From contig NZ_CP113946.1 of the NCBI RefSeq assembly GCF_029392875.1, positions 1,736,001-1,800,000 on the forward strand: 64,000 bases of DNA, read 5' to 3'. The stretch's first letter is position 1. Each line of letters begins with the position of its first letter. The stretch is from Lactobacillus sp. ESL0677. Its GTDB lineage: Bacteria > Bacillota > Bacilli > Lactobacillales > Lactobacillaceae. The notes beneath the pieces were generated by a model. That model did not search any database. It was not told where the DNA came from and saw nothing but the letters and a program-made list of their open reading frames with translations. Positions 1-7,327 of the stretch are shown piece after piece. Position numbers and translations under genes: made by a program.

Positions 1-356
1 TCAATGCGAAATTTCGATGCATTTAAATAGTCGGATGCAGTCTCAAAGTAAATATTAACTGGATAATCTTTACCCTCTTCAAAAAAGTTAGCAATCTTTT
101 TATAGTTACTGTAAGGCAAATTAATAATATTGGATTCCAAGGCGAAAGTTACTGGCCGCTGGCCCGTTACTTCCAACGCGATATGACTCAACGAGCCTTT
201 TTTAACGGCCATCGCCGTCTCTTGTACCATTTTGGCAGCAGCCTCTTTAATCTTTGCCTTTGACTTACTTAAATCGGCATACTTGATGCTCGCCAAATCT
301 TGTAAATAATCTTCTTGTTCAATTTTTTCAGTTAAACTTTTTAAATTAATCTTCAA
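1..356 (-). CDS. Hypothetical protein, 3' part outside the window
   Basis: A reading frame on the minus strand starts at a TTG codon (354-356) preceded by an AAGGAA-type ribosome binding site and stays open to the left edge, so only the first 118 residues are visible. The visible part is soluble, rich in Lys, Glu and Ala, with a helical start (MKINLKSLTEKIEQ) and no signal peptide or membrane segment. A promoter candidate, TTTACA-17 bp-TATAGA, lies upstream (425-430 and 402-407 on the minus strand). I do not recognise the family and propose no function. The start choice is fairly secure because no ATG lies near the ribosome binding site. Confidence 0.6.
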   Translation of the reverse strand, partial: MKINLKSLTEKIEQEDYLQDLASIKYADLSKSKAKIKEAAAKMVQETAMAVKKGSLSHIALEVTGQRPVTFALESNIINLPYSNYKKIANFFEEGKDYPVNIYFETASDYLNASKFRI

Positions 357-711
357 ACTAAAAATTCCTTTTTTTCGCTTTATAACCTAATTCATTATTC
401 TTCTATACGATACTCAAAATTGGCTGTAAAAACAATTTATTTATTTTTATTTTTAAAAAACGTTAATCTTTAGTAAGTAACTATGTAAGCAAATAGGACA
501 AGCATTTTCAAGCAAAAATGCCACTACTTTTAACGCATTTTAGTTTATAATTAAATAACATTTGTCACGATTTTTTCTGAAAACGAGTTTATTTTATAAT
601 ATTGGCATAAAATCATGATTTTAACCACTTTACAAGCGTTTTCATCAAGAGTAAATTTAAGGCGTAATGAAATTTTTTTACTAAAATTTTTTAACTGAAA
701 GGTAGACGAAT
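357..711. promoter_or_regulatory. Divergent intergenic region with a cre-like site
   Basis: AT-rich region between two divergent genes. It contains the leftward promoter described for the first gene, TATAAT hexamers at 546-551 and 595-600 that could serve the oxidase (their -35 boxes are weak), and a cre-like sequence TACAAGCGTTTTCA at 631-644 that matches the CcpA consensus at about 12 of 14 positions. A site between promoter and start codon would suit carbon catabolite repression of the oxidase; this is inference. No further gene is visible here. Confidence 0.35.
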
Positions 712-2289
712 ATGTCAGATAAAGTTTACACAGATTATTTCTATAATTCAGAGGACTTTGACAAGAATCATGGAATGGGTTACAAAGAACTCCATATTCC
801 TGAAGGCGTTGAAGCTTCTCCGTTAATTGTTCCACCAGTATTGGAGCCAGATAAGGTTGAAAACAACGATGTTTGGTACACCATTGAATCCCAAGAAGGC
901 GACTTTCAATTTTTACCAGGCAAAAAGACCCATACTTGGGGCTACAACTTCCCAGTTCTTGGTAAGACAATGGTCTTAACCAAGGGACAACATGTCCACG
1001 TAACTTTGAAGAACAGCTTGCCAGAATTGACTACTTACCACTGGCATGGTATGGAAGTTTCAGGACCAGGTAACGATGGTGCTTGCCACTCACCTGTATA
1101 CCCAGGCGAAGAAAAGCACATTGACTTCGTTGTTAACCAACCAGCAGCTCTTACTTGGTTACATGCTCACCCATGTCCATCAACTGCTGCTCAAGTATGG
1201 ATGGGATTAGCTATGGGTGTTGTTGTTACTGACGCCAACGAAGCTAAATTGCCAATTCCTAAGAGTTACGGTAAAGATGAATTTCCAATCATCTTACAAG
1301 ACCGGATCTTCCATGAAGACAACCAATTCGACTACAAGGCAGACTACAATGCAATGGGTATCTTTGGTGATACTCCAGTTATCAACGCTACTATCAAGCC
1401 TTACGTTGATGTTACTACTCAAAAAGTACGTTTGATCTTCTTAGGTGGTTCTAACCGTCGTGAATGGAGATTACACTTCACTGATGATTTGGTTATGACT
1501 CAAATCGCTGGTGACGATTCATTCTTGGAGCATCCAGTTAAGATGACCAAGATTTTAATCGGGCCAGGTGAACGTCAACAAGTAGTTGTTGATTTCAAGG
1601 ACTACAAGGAAGGCGACGTTGTTAACCTTTACACTGATGACTTCAAATTAGTTGAATTCAGAATTCACAAGTATGAAAAAGATGACAGTGTAATTCCTGA
1701 CACATTGTTCAAGCCATATGACCCAGTTGTAAATCCAAACAAGGAAATCCGCAAGGTCACAATGGACAACCACAACGAAATCAACGGTAGGCAATTCGCT
1801 ATGAACAGAATTGATATGAAGCAAACCTTGATGAGTGCTGAATACTGGGATGTAACCAACACTAACGACAAGAAGAATGGTATGCTTCACCCATTCCACG
1901 TTCACGGTGCTCACTTCTTAGTTGTATCACGTGATGGTCATGCCCCATATCCAAACGAACAAGGCGTTTACAAGGACACTGTTGAAGTTGCTCCTCAAGA
2001 AACTGTTCGGATTAAGGTTTACTTCCAAAACACTGGTGTCTTCATGTACCACTGCCACATCATCGAACACGAAGATGCTGGTATGATGGCTCAAATTCAA
2101 ATTGTTGATCCTAAAGACCCAGACAAGAAGTACCACTTGATGGACATGGAAACTTTGACTAAGGCTTTTGCTGAAGAAAAAGGCATTCCAATGGACGAAG
2201 TTTACTGCCCAGGTATGGACGTTGAAGGTATGGATGTTAAAGGCGAAGACCACACCATGGATGCATTTTCAGGTGCAAGTCATCACTAA
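712..2289 (+). CDS. Multicopper oxidase (CotA/bilirubin-oxidase type), cytoplasmic
   Basis: Three-cupredoxin multicopper oxidase of 525 residues. All copper-binding motifs are present: HWHG (110-113), HAHP (151-154), HPFHVHG (393-399), and HCH-IIE-H-EDAGM (447-458), with Met458 as the probable axial ligand of type 1 copper. Such enzymes oxidise phenols, amines, bilirubin or Cu(I)/Mn(II) while reducing oxygen to water; the substrate cannot be told here. There is no Sec or Tat signal, so the protein should be cytoplasmic. The C-terminal 25 residues are rich in Met, His and Asp and may bind copper. The ATG follows GAAAGGTAG. It is monocistronic, closed by a strong terminator. Neither a copper pump nor a chaperone is next to it. 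Confidence 0.9.
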   Translation: MSDKVYTDYFYNSEDFDKNHGMGYKELHIPEGVEASPLIVPPVLEPDKVENNDVWYTIESQEGDFQFLPGKKTHTWGYNFPVLGKTMVLTKGQHVHVTLKNSLPELTTYHWHGMEVSGPGNDGACHSPVYPGEEKHIDFVVNQPAALTWLHAHPCPSTAAQVWMGLAMGVVVTDANEAKLPIPKSYGKDEFPIILQDRIFHEDNQFDYKADYNAMGIFGDTPVINATIKPYVDVTTQKVRLIFLGGSNRREWRLHFTDDLVMTQIAGDDSFLEHPVKMTKILIGPGERQQVVVDFKDYKEGDVVNLYTDDFKLVEFRIHKYEKDDSVIPDTLFKPYDPVVNPNKEIRKVTMDNHNEINGRQFAMNRIDMKQTLMSAEYWDVTNTNDKKNGMLHPFHVHGAHFLVVSRDGHAPYPNEQGVYKDTVEVAPQETVRIKVYFQNTGVFMYHCHIIEHEDAGMMAQIQIVDPKDPDKKYHLMDMETLTKAFAEEKGIPMDEVYCPGMDVEGMDVKGEDHTMDAFSGASHH

Positions 2290-2306
2290 TTCATTTTTCA
2301 ATTAAT

Positions 2307-2347
2307 AACCAAAAAAAGCACTCATTAAATTGAGCGCTTTTTTTGGT
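2307..2347. terminator. Terminator of the multicopper oxidase gene
   Basis: Stem AGCACTCA/TGAGCGCT with loop TTAAAT, flanked by AACCAAAAAA and TTTTTTGGTT, which extend the pairing. It should work in both directions. Confidence 0.85.
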
Positions 2348-2379
2348 TATATATAGCTTTTTATGATTAAATAGCAACT

Positions 2380-3087
2380 ATGAAGAATACAAAATCATTT
2401 AAAAAATTTTTAACTTTACTAATGATGCTCCTACTTCTTGGAGTTATTATTTTTGCCTTTAATTCCAAAAGCCTGTGTAACCAATATGACTGGTTAACCT
2501 TAAAGTCTGAGCAAAAACTCGATGTGCCACTTGAAAATCAGTACCCTGACCTGCCTAATGGTTGTGAAGTTACTTCTTTAAGTATGCTTTTAAACTATTA
2601 TGGTATAAAAGTTACCAAGCTGGAGCTATCGCAAAACATTGCTCACGTTGCTTCATTTACTGATAATGGTCAATATCGCGGTAATCCTCACAAGGGGTTT
2701 GTCGGTTACATGAGTCAGGCCAATGCCGGCTGGTGCGTTTATAATGAGCCACTTGAGCAGGTAGCACGAAAATATACTAATCGTATTCAAAATTTCACTG
2801 GGCATGACTTTATTCAAACAATGAAGTTAGTTTCAACTGGTCATCCTGTCATGATTATTACAACAACTAACTTTAATCATGTTAGTGACATGCAGACTTG
2901 GCGGACAGCTCAAGGCAACGTTCACGTTACCCCCTCTTCCCACGCCTGTGTTATCACTGGCTTTAATAAAAAAGCACGAATTGTTTATGTCAATGACCCA
3001 TTCGGACATAAAAATGAACAAATTCCGTGGGCTAATTTAGAGCGAAGCTATAATCAGCAAGGAAAACAAGCGTTATACATCAAATAA
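2380..3087 (+). CDS. C39-like cysteine peptidase, membrane-anchored or secreted
   Basis: 235 residues. An uncleaved-looking N-terminal hydrophobic segment (about residues 10-28) anchors or exports the protein; the rest is a Peptidase_C39_2-type papain-fold domain. The probable catalytic Cys is in NGCEVTSLSMLLNYYG, the His in SSHACVITGF, and the polar third residue in VNDPFG. The family includes bacteriocin leader peptidase-like domains and secreted proteins of unknown substrate. No bacteriocin gene or ABC exporter is nearby, so maturation of a bacteriocin is unlikely. The ribosome binding site in front of the ATG is poor. The gene shares its terminator with the RNA on the other strand. Confidence 0.75.
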   Translation: MKNTKSFKKFLTLLMMLLLLGVIIFAFNSKSLCNQYDWLTLKSEQKLDVPLENQYPDLPNGCEVTSLSMLLNYYGIKVTKLELSQNIAHVASFTDNGQYRGNPHKGFVGYMSQANAGWCVYNEPLEQVARKYTNRIQNFTGHDFIQTMKLVSTGHPVMIITTTNFNHVSDMQTWRTAQGNVHVTPSSHACVITGFNKKARIVYVNDPFGHKNEQIPWANLERSYNQQGKQALYIK

Positions 3088-3094
3088 TAAATAA

Positions 3095-3272
3095 AAAAAG
3101 AGCAAGTTCAATTAAGAACTTGCTCTTTTTAGTCAAGACCATTTTTCACAAAAATGGTTGGCTACTTCTGTTCACATCAGGTAGGCCAAACGCCAACACT
3201 TCCCGTGCCTGTCAGTTAAGACGGGTGTCCTTGTAACAAAATTACGCATCTCGCGTTTTTTGTCGGCTCGTA
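3095..3272 (-). ncRNA. Candidate structured small RNA gene, about 175 nt
   Basis: A complete minus-strand transcription unit without an open reading frame. The promoter is TTGCAC (3301-3306), 16 bp, TATAAT (3279-3284), giving a start near 3272; the end is the strong terminator at 3099-3126. The RNA can form at least three local hairpins: ACGC-GAGAT-GCGT near the 5' end, GGCCTAC/GTAGCC in the middle, and ACCATTTTT-GTG-AAAAATGGT just before the terminator, plus a CACCCGT/ACGGG-GTG pairing. Size and layout resemble housekeeping RNAs such as 6S, but I could not match conserved SRP, tmRNA, RNase P or T-box motifs, so its identity is open. The adjacent IS abuts its -35 box. Confidence 0.55.
3096..3130. 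terminator. Bidirectional terminator (C39 gene / minus-strand RNA)
   Basis: Perfect stem AGAGCAAGTTC/GAACTTGCTCT with loop AATTAA, a T-run to the right and an A-run to the left, so it can end transcripts from both sides. Confidence 0.9.
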
Positions 3273-3306
3273 GTATTTATTATACATGTTTCTCAATCAA
3301 GTGCAA
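3273..3306 (-). promoter_or_regulatory. Promoter of the small RNA
   Basis: TTGCAC-16 bp-TATAAT on the minus strand. The direct repeat that borders the insertion sequence begins inside the -35 hexamer (around 3305-3307), so the IS junction touches this promoter and anything upstream of it has been replaced by IS DNA. Confidence 0.7.
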
Positions 3307-3384
3307 CTTTCTTACAGTTAGTGTCAACTTTTTGTGGGTAATAAACTTTAAGCCTTTACCTGCTGCTATTTGTAGTTTTCGCTT

Positions 3385-4782
3385 TTAAATTATTTGCTCG
3401 GGTAAATCAAATATCTGCCCGCCATTAATGATCCCTTGATTCCAATAATGTGTCTTGGCCGTTTCGCCAAAGTCTGCTTGAAAATACTCATAATACGGTC
3501 TGTTCTTTGCCTTAAAACGATGGTCTACTTGCCTAATTCTTTGCTCTTTAGCAGCTTTTCGTTGCTCGTTAAGCAAATATTGGCTAATATCGCCGCCATT
3601 TAACTGGAAGATAATGCTTCTGGCTACACTTTCAGCTCCTACCTTACTCCAGCCCATTGGTCTTGAACTCAGCCGCTCTGACAAATAATGACTGATGTGG
3701 CCTTCAGCGGTGCAACGCTGATAAGCTGCTTCTTGCGTATTTAAAATTGCCTGCCAATTACCTAATAGATAAGTTTTAGCTTGGTTAAGAGCGGCAATTT
3801 GCGTTGATGTTAAGTCGGGATCACTAAAGCGAGTTTCAAAGTATAATTCTACTTTGTCCCGCTGACCGGTTAAAGCCCAATGATATAAGCGATAAGCAGC
3901 AGCTGCCTTAGTATTAACAGCGGCTTGACGGCAATACTTTAACAAATGAAAGCGATCCAAGACAAACTTACAGTTAGGTAAATATTTAGCGCCCGCCTTA
4001 ATCCAAGGCGCGCCATCACCAGCAAGATAAAACTGCTTAGCTTGCGGATAATTAGCTTCTAAATAACATAGCACCTCGTCCCACAGTTGTTCATTGGCCA
4101 TACCAGCATAAGTACCAGTAAAATATTTAGGCTTAATTAAGTGATGGCGCTTCTGGCTTTCATCATAGCCTTCGTGTAAGTACACTAACTTCATAAAATG
4201 GTTACTGCCATCTTGAAAGGCGACATGATCTTCATCTGCTTCTAAATAAACAATTTGCTTATTTCGTGCTTGCACCTGATCAGGTTGATTAGGCAATAGC
4301 TGGCCTGCACGATGAACAATATTCATGACTGTTGTTTTAGAATGGATTTCACTGTATTTAAGCAAATCAATGGCTGCCTGATAATGATATTTAGCTACGT
4401 TTTCTAAAACAGCCGCCTTAAAGCCTAAGGTCATCCGGCTATACTTGGTGAAAGCTAAGGCTTGATCAAGCCAAAAGAAATAATGTTGGTCTTGTTTATC
4501 TTGGTAATAAGTACGCTTAAAAGTTAATTGCCCATACAAAGTCTGCTTAATACATGTACGCATGGCTTTAACTTCATACTGCTTTTTGCGACTAGGCAAC
4601 TGCTTATAACTAGCATCAAGCTGCTCAAGATAAGAACCAATTAGCTTTAAACCCCAATGGCGCAATTTCTGCATGAATGCTTCTAAGACATCATCGAAAG
4701 TAAGCTGACAGTCCAGCAGCTTATTAGTATCAGTAGTTAAATTATCTAACAAAAGCTGTAAATCTTGTAGTAAACTAGTCAT
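3385..4782 (-). CDS. ISLre2-family (UPF0236) transposase
   Basis: 465 residues, full length for the family, without frameshift. It has the typical sequences LEADEDHVAFQDG, LAGDGAPWIKAG, FVLDRFHLLKYC and a C-terminal region with RPMGWSKVGAESVARS. The acidic residues in EADEDH and GDG are likely to belong to the catalytic centre, based on their conservation in such proteins. The ATG has the ribosome binding site AGAAAGG, but this is buried in a long hairpin (see 4783-4849), which probably limits translation and keeps transposition rare. Confidence 0.9.
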   Translation of the reverse strand: MTSLLQDLQLLLDNLTTDTNKLLDCQLTFDDVLEAFMQKLRHWGLKLIGSYLEQLDASYKQLPSRKKQYEVKAMRTCIKQTLYGQLTFKRTYYQDKQDQHYFFWLDQALAFTKYSRMTLGFKAAVLENVAKYHYQAAIDLLKYSEIHSKTTVMNIVHRAGQLLPNQPDQVQARNKQIVYLEADEDHVAFQDGSNHFMKLVYLHEGYDESQKRHHLIKPKYFTGTYAGMANEQLWDEVLCYLEANYPQAKQFYLAGDGAPWIKAGAKYLPNCKFVLDRFHLLKYCRQAAVNTKAAAAYRLYHWALTGQRDKVELYFETRFSDPDLTSTQIAALNQAKTYLLGNWQAILNTQEAAYQRCTAEGHISHYLSERLSSRPMGWSKVGAESVARSIIFQLNGGDISQYLLNEQRKAAKEQRIRQVDHRFKAKNRPYYEYFQADFGETAKTHYWNQGIINGGQIFDLPEQII

Positions 4783-4849
4783 ATAGAAGAAAACCTTTCT
4801 GAATGTAAATTTTGTTCAAACTACATTTTAGCAGAAGGTTCTCTTCTAT
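4783..4849 (-). promoter_or_regulatory. Long hairpin covering the transposase ribosome binding site
   Basis: In the minus-strand RNA, ATAGAAGA...CCTTCTG pairs with CAGAAAGG...TCTTCTAT, with an inner AATGTA/TACATT stem. The AGAAAGG ribosome binding site lies within the descending arm directly before the ATG. The same hairpin is kept in the IS remnant near 7225-7300. Sequestration by read-through RNA is a known way for IS elements to limit transposase production; here it is inference. Confidence 0.55.
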
Positions 4850-4901
4850 TTTTTATTTTCCCCACAAATACTTTACGCTAACTTTCTTACAAGTACCTAC
4901 C

Positions 4902-5648
4902 TTACCACGGCTGTGTCGTTGCGCCAACAGTAATGTCACCTATATTAGTATCCTCAGGCTGATCAATTGCAAAAGCTACGATATTCGCAATTCTTTCAGG
5001 ACTAATTTGATAGTTATTGTATGTCTGGTGTAATGCTTTCGCCGCTTGCTCATCAGAAATTGTATTCAACAACTCTGTTTGAATTGCTGCTGGATAAATC
5101 GTTGTTGTGCGAATATTGGCCTTGTCAGTTGCAGATTCCATGCGCAATACCGACATCAAATCCCGCACTGCATATTTAGTCGCACCATAAACCCCTGTAT
5201 TAAGATAGGGTTTCACTCCTGCAACAGATGACATTGCAATAATTTGCCCAGACTTTTGTTTGTTAAACTGTGGCAAAACTGAAGCTAAGCCATTTAATAC
5301 GCCTTTCAAATTAACATCGATCATTTTATTCCACTCAGCGGTCTTTAATGCTGACAATCGTGAACTGGGCATCAAGCCTGCATTAAGAAACATTACGTCA
5401 ACTTGGCCATATTTTGCCAAAGCCAACTGAACCAACTTTTGATTGTCATTTTCGCTGGTAACATCTGTTACCTGATAACTTGCCCTGCCACCAGCTGCTG
5501 AAATTTCTGCAGTTAGTGCCTGCAATTTTGCTTCTCTTCTGGCTGCGAGTACCACTTTGGCACCTTTTTGCGCTAACAACTTTGCTGTAGCCTCCCCAAT
5601 ACCAGACGAGGCACCTGTAATAATAACTACTTTATTTTTAATTGCCAT
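4902..5648 (-). CDS. Short-chain dehydrogenase/reductase (SDR)
   Basis: 248-residue classical SDR that should reduce or oxidise a carbonyl/alcohol with NAD(P)H. Seen: TGASSGIGEA nucleotide-binding motif (about 11-20), NAG at about 89, catalytic Ser in SSVAGV, and YGATK (Tyr/Lys pair) near 155-159. The Arg-Arg after the second beta strand (AARRE) suggests preference for NADP. It is the last gene of a three-gene minus-strand operon, 17 bp after the decarboxylase/cupin gene, and probably acts on the same unknown substrate or on an aldehyde stress product. The insertion sequence starts about 12 bp beyond its stop codon, so any original terminator was displaced. Confidence 0.85.
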   Translation of the reverse strand: MAIKNKVVIITGASSGIGEATAKLLAQKGAKVVLAARREAKLQALTAEISAAGGRASYQVTDVTSENDNQKLVQLALAKYGQVDVMFLNAGLMPSSRLSALKTAEWNKMIDVNLKGVLNGLASVLPQFNKQKSGQIIAMSSVAGVKPYLNTGVYGATKYAVRDLMSVLRMESATDKANIRTTTIYPAAIQTELLNTISDEQAAKALHQTYNNYQISPERIANIVAFAIDQPEDTNIGDITVGATTQPW

Positions 5649-5665
5649 TTTTCTCTTCCTTATCG

Positions 5666-6391
5666 TTAAGGTAACTTGGCATATTCTTTAGGATCTACCG
5701 GCTCTAGCCATTCGGCCTCGCCAGTTGTAATTGCAAGATGACTAAACCAACTATCCTTAGCTGCACCATGCCAGTGTTTAACGCCATCATGCACCACAAC
5801 TACAGATCCTGGAGTTAATTCTTGTGGCTCCTTGCCCCACTCTTGATACCAACCGCGACCACCTGTGGCTAGCAGAACTTGGCTGCCATCATGGTGAATA
5901 TGCCAATTGTTATAGCACCCAGGCTCAAATGTAACGTTATTAACGGGAACACTGCTGCCATTTTCTTCTGGCTTAACTAACGAATTGTTGTAACTTTGCC
6001 CGACAAAATATTGGTCATAAGCACTATTTTTGGCCCCTGTTGCAAAAACTCCTGGCTGTTTAACTTGATCTTCTTGACTTGACCAAATTTCTTTAGCCCG
6101 ATTAAAGGTTGACCACGCCTTCGGCCAGCCGACATAGAAAGCCAAGTGAGTGATTTCGGCTACTATTTCTTCTTTAGTAATGCCATTAATTTTGCCAATG
6201 TTTAAGTGAGCGCCAATCTGCTCTGTATTTCCCATCGCCATTAACGCGGCAATCGTAATCAACGAGCGATCGCGTGCTGACAACTCCTGTTCTTTTGACC
6301 AAACTTGTCCGAATAAAACATCATCGTTTAATGCGGCAAATTGAGGCGCAAAATCGCCTAAATTCTTCCTGCCTGCTGTTTGTTTTTTCAT
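5666..6391 (-). CDS. Carboxymuconolactone decarboxylase-like / cupin fusion protein
   Basis: 241 residues with two domains. Residues 1-115 form an AhpD/CMD-like helical domain (LFGQVWSKEQELSARDRSLITIAALMAMG, then EIVAEITHLAFYVGWPKAW). Residues 130-230 form a cupin with metal-ligand motif HIHHDGSQVLLATGGRG and a second motif around HDGVKHWHG. The CMD domain lacks the CxxC of AhpD peroxidase partners, so a redox role through that pair is excluded. Genes of this architecture usually sit in MerR- or LysR-controlled clusters with reductases; the reaction is not established. ATG at 6391 follows GAAAGAGGAC. Confidence 0.8.
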   Translation of the reverse strand: MKKQTAGRKNLGDFAPQFAALNDDVLFGQVWSKEQELSARDRSLITIAALMAMGNTEQIGAHLNIGKINGITKEEIVAEITHLAFYVGWPKAWSTFNRAKEIWSSQEDQVKQPGVFATGAKNSAYDQYFVGQSYNNSLVKPEENGSSVPVNNVTFEPGCYNNWHIHHDGSQVLLATGGRGWYQEWGKEPQELTPGSVVVVHDGVKHWHGAAKDSWFSHLAITTGEAEWLEPVDPKEYAKLP

Positions 6392-6409
6392 AAATATAAG
6401 TCCTCTTTC

Positions 6410-6547
6410 TTATTCTTTTGTAAAAGTTAGGTTAATATCGCCTAAATTTTGCAAAAATTCTACGCCCTGATCAATATGGCCAATCTTTTGTAAATCACCG
6501 ATTATCTCGCCAGTTTGCTTATAAAAATAATGATTTTTATTTGTCAT
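6410..6547 (-). CDS. Small hypothetical protein heading the MerR-controlled operon
   Basis: 45-codon frame starting at ATG 6547 with the ribosome binding site GGTGG 5-6 bases upstream, and ending with TAA 18 bp before the next gene. The product is soluble and shows no motif I know; sequence includes YFYKQTGEIIGDL and IDQGVEFLQNLGD. It lies immediately downstream of the MerR-type promoter, so it is the first translated frame of the operon. It could also be the remnant of a longer gene. Confidence 0.5.
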   Translation of the reverse strand: MTNKNHYFYKQTGEIIGDLQKIGHIDQGVEFLQNLGDINLTFTKE

Positions 6548-6574
6548 TTAACCACCACCTTAATAACTTTATTA

Positions 6575-6605
6575 AGTCTATTACTTCAAGTTAACTTTAA
6601 GTCAA
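6575..6605 (-). promoter_or_regulatory. MerR-type promoter/operator with 19-bp spacer
   Basis: On the minus strand: -35 TTGACT (6600-6605), a 19-bp spacer, -10 TAGACT (6575-6580). The spacer holds a 20-bp near-perfect palindrome (6583-6602, ACTTCAAGTTAACTTTAAGT). Over-long 19-20 bp spacers with a central dyad are the hallmark of promoters that MerR-family regulators activate by untwisting DNA. The divergent merR gene begins 40 bp away. Confidence 0.75.
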
Positions 6606-6644
6606 GAGCGTGTTAAGATATTTTTTGAAAAAAGGTGATAATTA

Positions 6645-7067
6645 ATGACTAAAAAATACACGATTAAGGATTTCAGTGCTATGTTCTCCTTGGCGCCGTC
6701 AACATTGCGGTATTACGAAGATGAAGGGCTGATTAAGCCCCACCGTTTGACTAACCAACAACGTTACTATACTGATGATGATGTTAATTGGATGCGATTT
6801 CTCTTGCACTTGAAAAACACGGGAATGAGCGTCTCTGATCTTAAGAAGTATGTTGCTTGGCGCGCGCAAGGTGAACAAACGATTCCGCAAAGGCTGCAGC
6901 TGTTAAAGCAAACTAGGGTAAAGTTTTTAGAACAAATCAAGCAGCAGCAACACCATTTACAAATTCTCAATGATAAGATTGCCTGGTACGAAGGTAAAAC
7001 CAATGGCAAAATTGCTGACTCTGAAAGTTTTAGCAATTATTTAAAACGATTAAACCACAAAAAATAG
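6645..7067 (+). CDS. MerR-family transcriptional regulator
   Basis: 140 residues. N-terminal winged helix-turn-helix (YTIKDFSAMFSLAPSTLRYYEDEGLI, about 5-30, with RYYTDDDVNWM following) and a C-terminal helix/coiled coil (VKFLEQIKQQQHHLQILNDKIAWYE) for dimerisation. There are no Cys residues, so it is not a metal or thiol sensor of the MerR/CueR type; it resembles the group controlling aldehyde/reductase genes (AdhR/NmlR-like), inference only. It is divergent from the operon it probably controls, with a clear MerR promoter between. Ribosome binding site AAAGGTGA. Confidence 0.85.
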   Translation: MTKKYTIKDFSAMFSLAPSTLRYYEDEGLIKPHRLTNQQRYYTDDDVNWMRFLLHLKNTGMSVSDLKKYVAWRAQGEQTIPQRLQLLKQTRVKFLEQIKQQQHHLQILNDKIAWYEGKTNGKIADSESFSNYLKRLNHKK

Positions 7068-7092
7068 CGGGCATGAGCCCGCTATTTCTGTA
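7062..7092 (+). terminator. Terminator of the merR gene
   Basis: Perfect stem AAATAGCGGGC/GCCCGCTATTT with loop ATGA. The stop codon TAG of merR lies in the ascending arm. Confidence 0.8.
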
Positions 7093-7206
7093 TGTGTTTT
7101 TGATATTTTAAAGATTTAAGACTTATTTTTCTCTGCTCTCGCTAATCCAATCTTCTCATTCTTGATCCGTATCTATTTTTCCAACTGGCAAGCTCTTAAA
7201 AGAATT

Positions 7207-7327
7207 ATCCAAGACAAACTTACAATATAGAAGAAAACCTTTCTAAATGTGAATTTTATTCAAACTACATTTTAGTAGAAGGATTTCTTCTATTTTTTAC
7301 TTTCCCCACAAATACTTCTTACGCTAA
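7207..7327 (-). mobile_element. Decayed, internally deleted relative of the ISLre2 element
   Basis: 7225-7327 is closely similar to the transposase upstream end of the IS at 4781-4880, including the large hairpin and the terminal CCCCACAAATACTT...ACGCTAA. Directly adjoining it, 7207-7224 is identical over 18 bases to an internal transposase segment (3955-3972, codons for CKFVLD). So most of the element has been deleted. The terminal ACGCTAA supplies the stop codon region of the neighbouring ABC gene. Confidence 0.75.

Larger units (their letters stand above)
3307..4890 (-). mobile_element. ISLre2-family insertion sequence, apparently intact
   Basis: Carries one transposase gene of the UPF0236/ISLre2 type. 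Imperfect inverted ends are visible: AGTTAGTGTCAAC-TTTTTGTGGG at 3316-3338 and, reading inward from the other end, AGTTAGCGTAAAG-TATTTGTGGG at 4861-4883. The 9-bp sequence CTTTCTTAC occurs at 3307-3315 and 4882-4890 and is the likely target duplication; exact ends are uncertain by a few bases because the repeat overlaps the inverted ends. It lies between the small-RNA promoter on the left and the stop codon of the SDR gene (12 bp away) on the right. A shortened relative sits at 7207-7327. Confidence 0.8.

Noticed and set aside
551..970. Minus-strand frame of 139 codons
   Set aside because: Overlaps the start of the multicopper oxidase, has no ribosome binding site and no recognisable product.
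3131..3290. tmRNA, SRP RNA or RNase P RNA as identity of the small RNA
   Set aside because: None of the conserved motifs I know for these RNAs is visible; identity left open.
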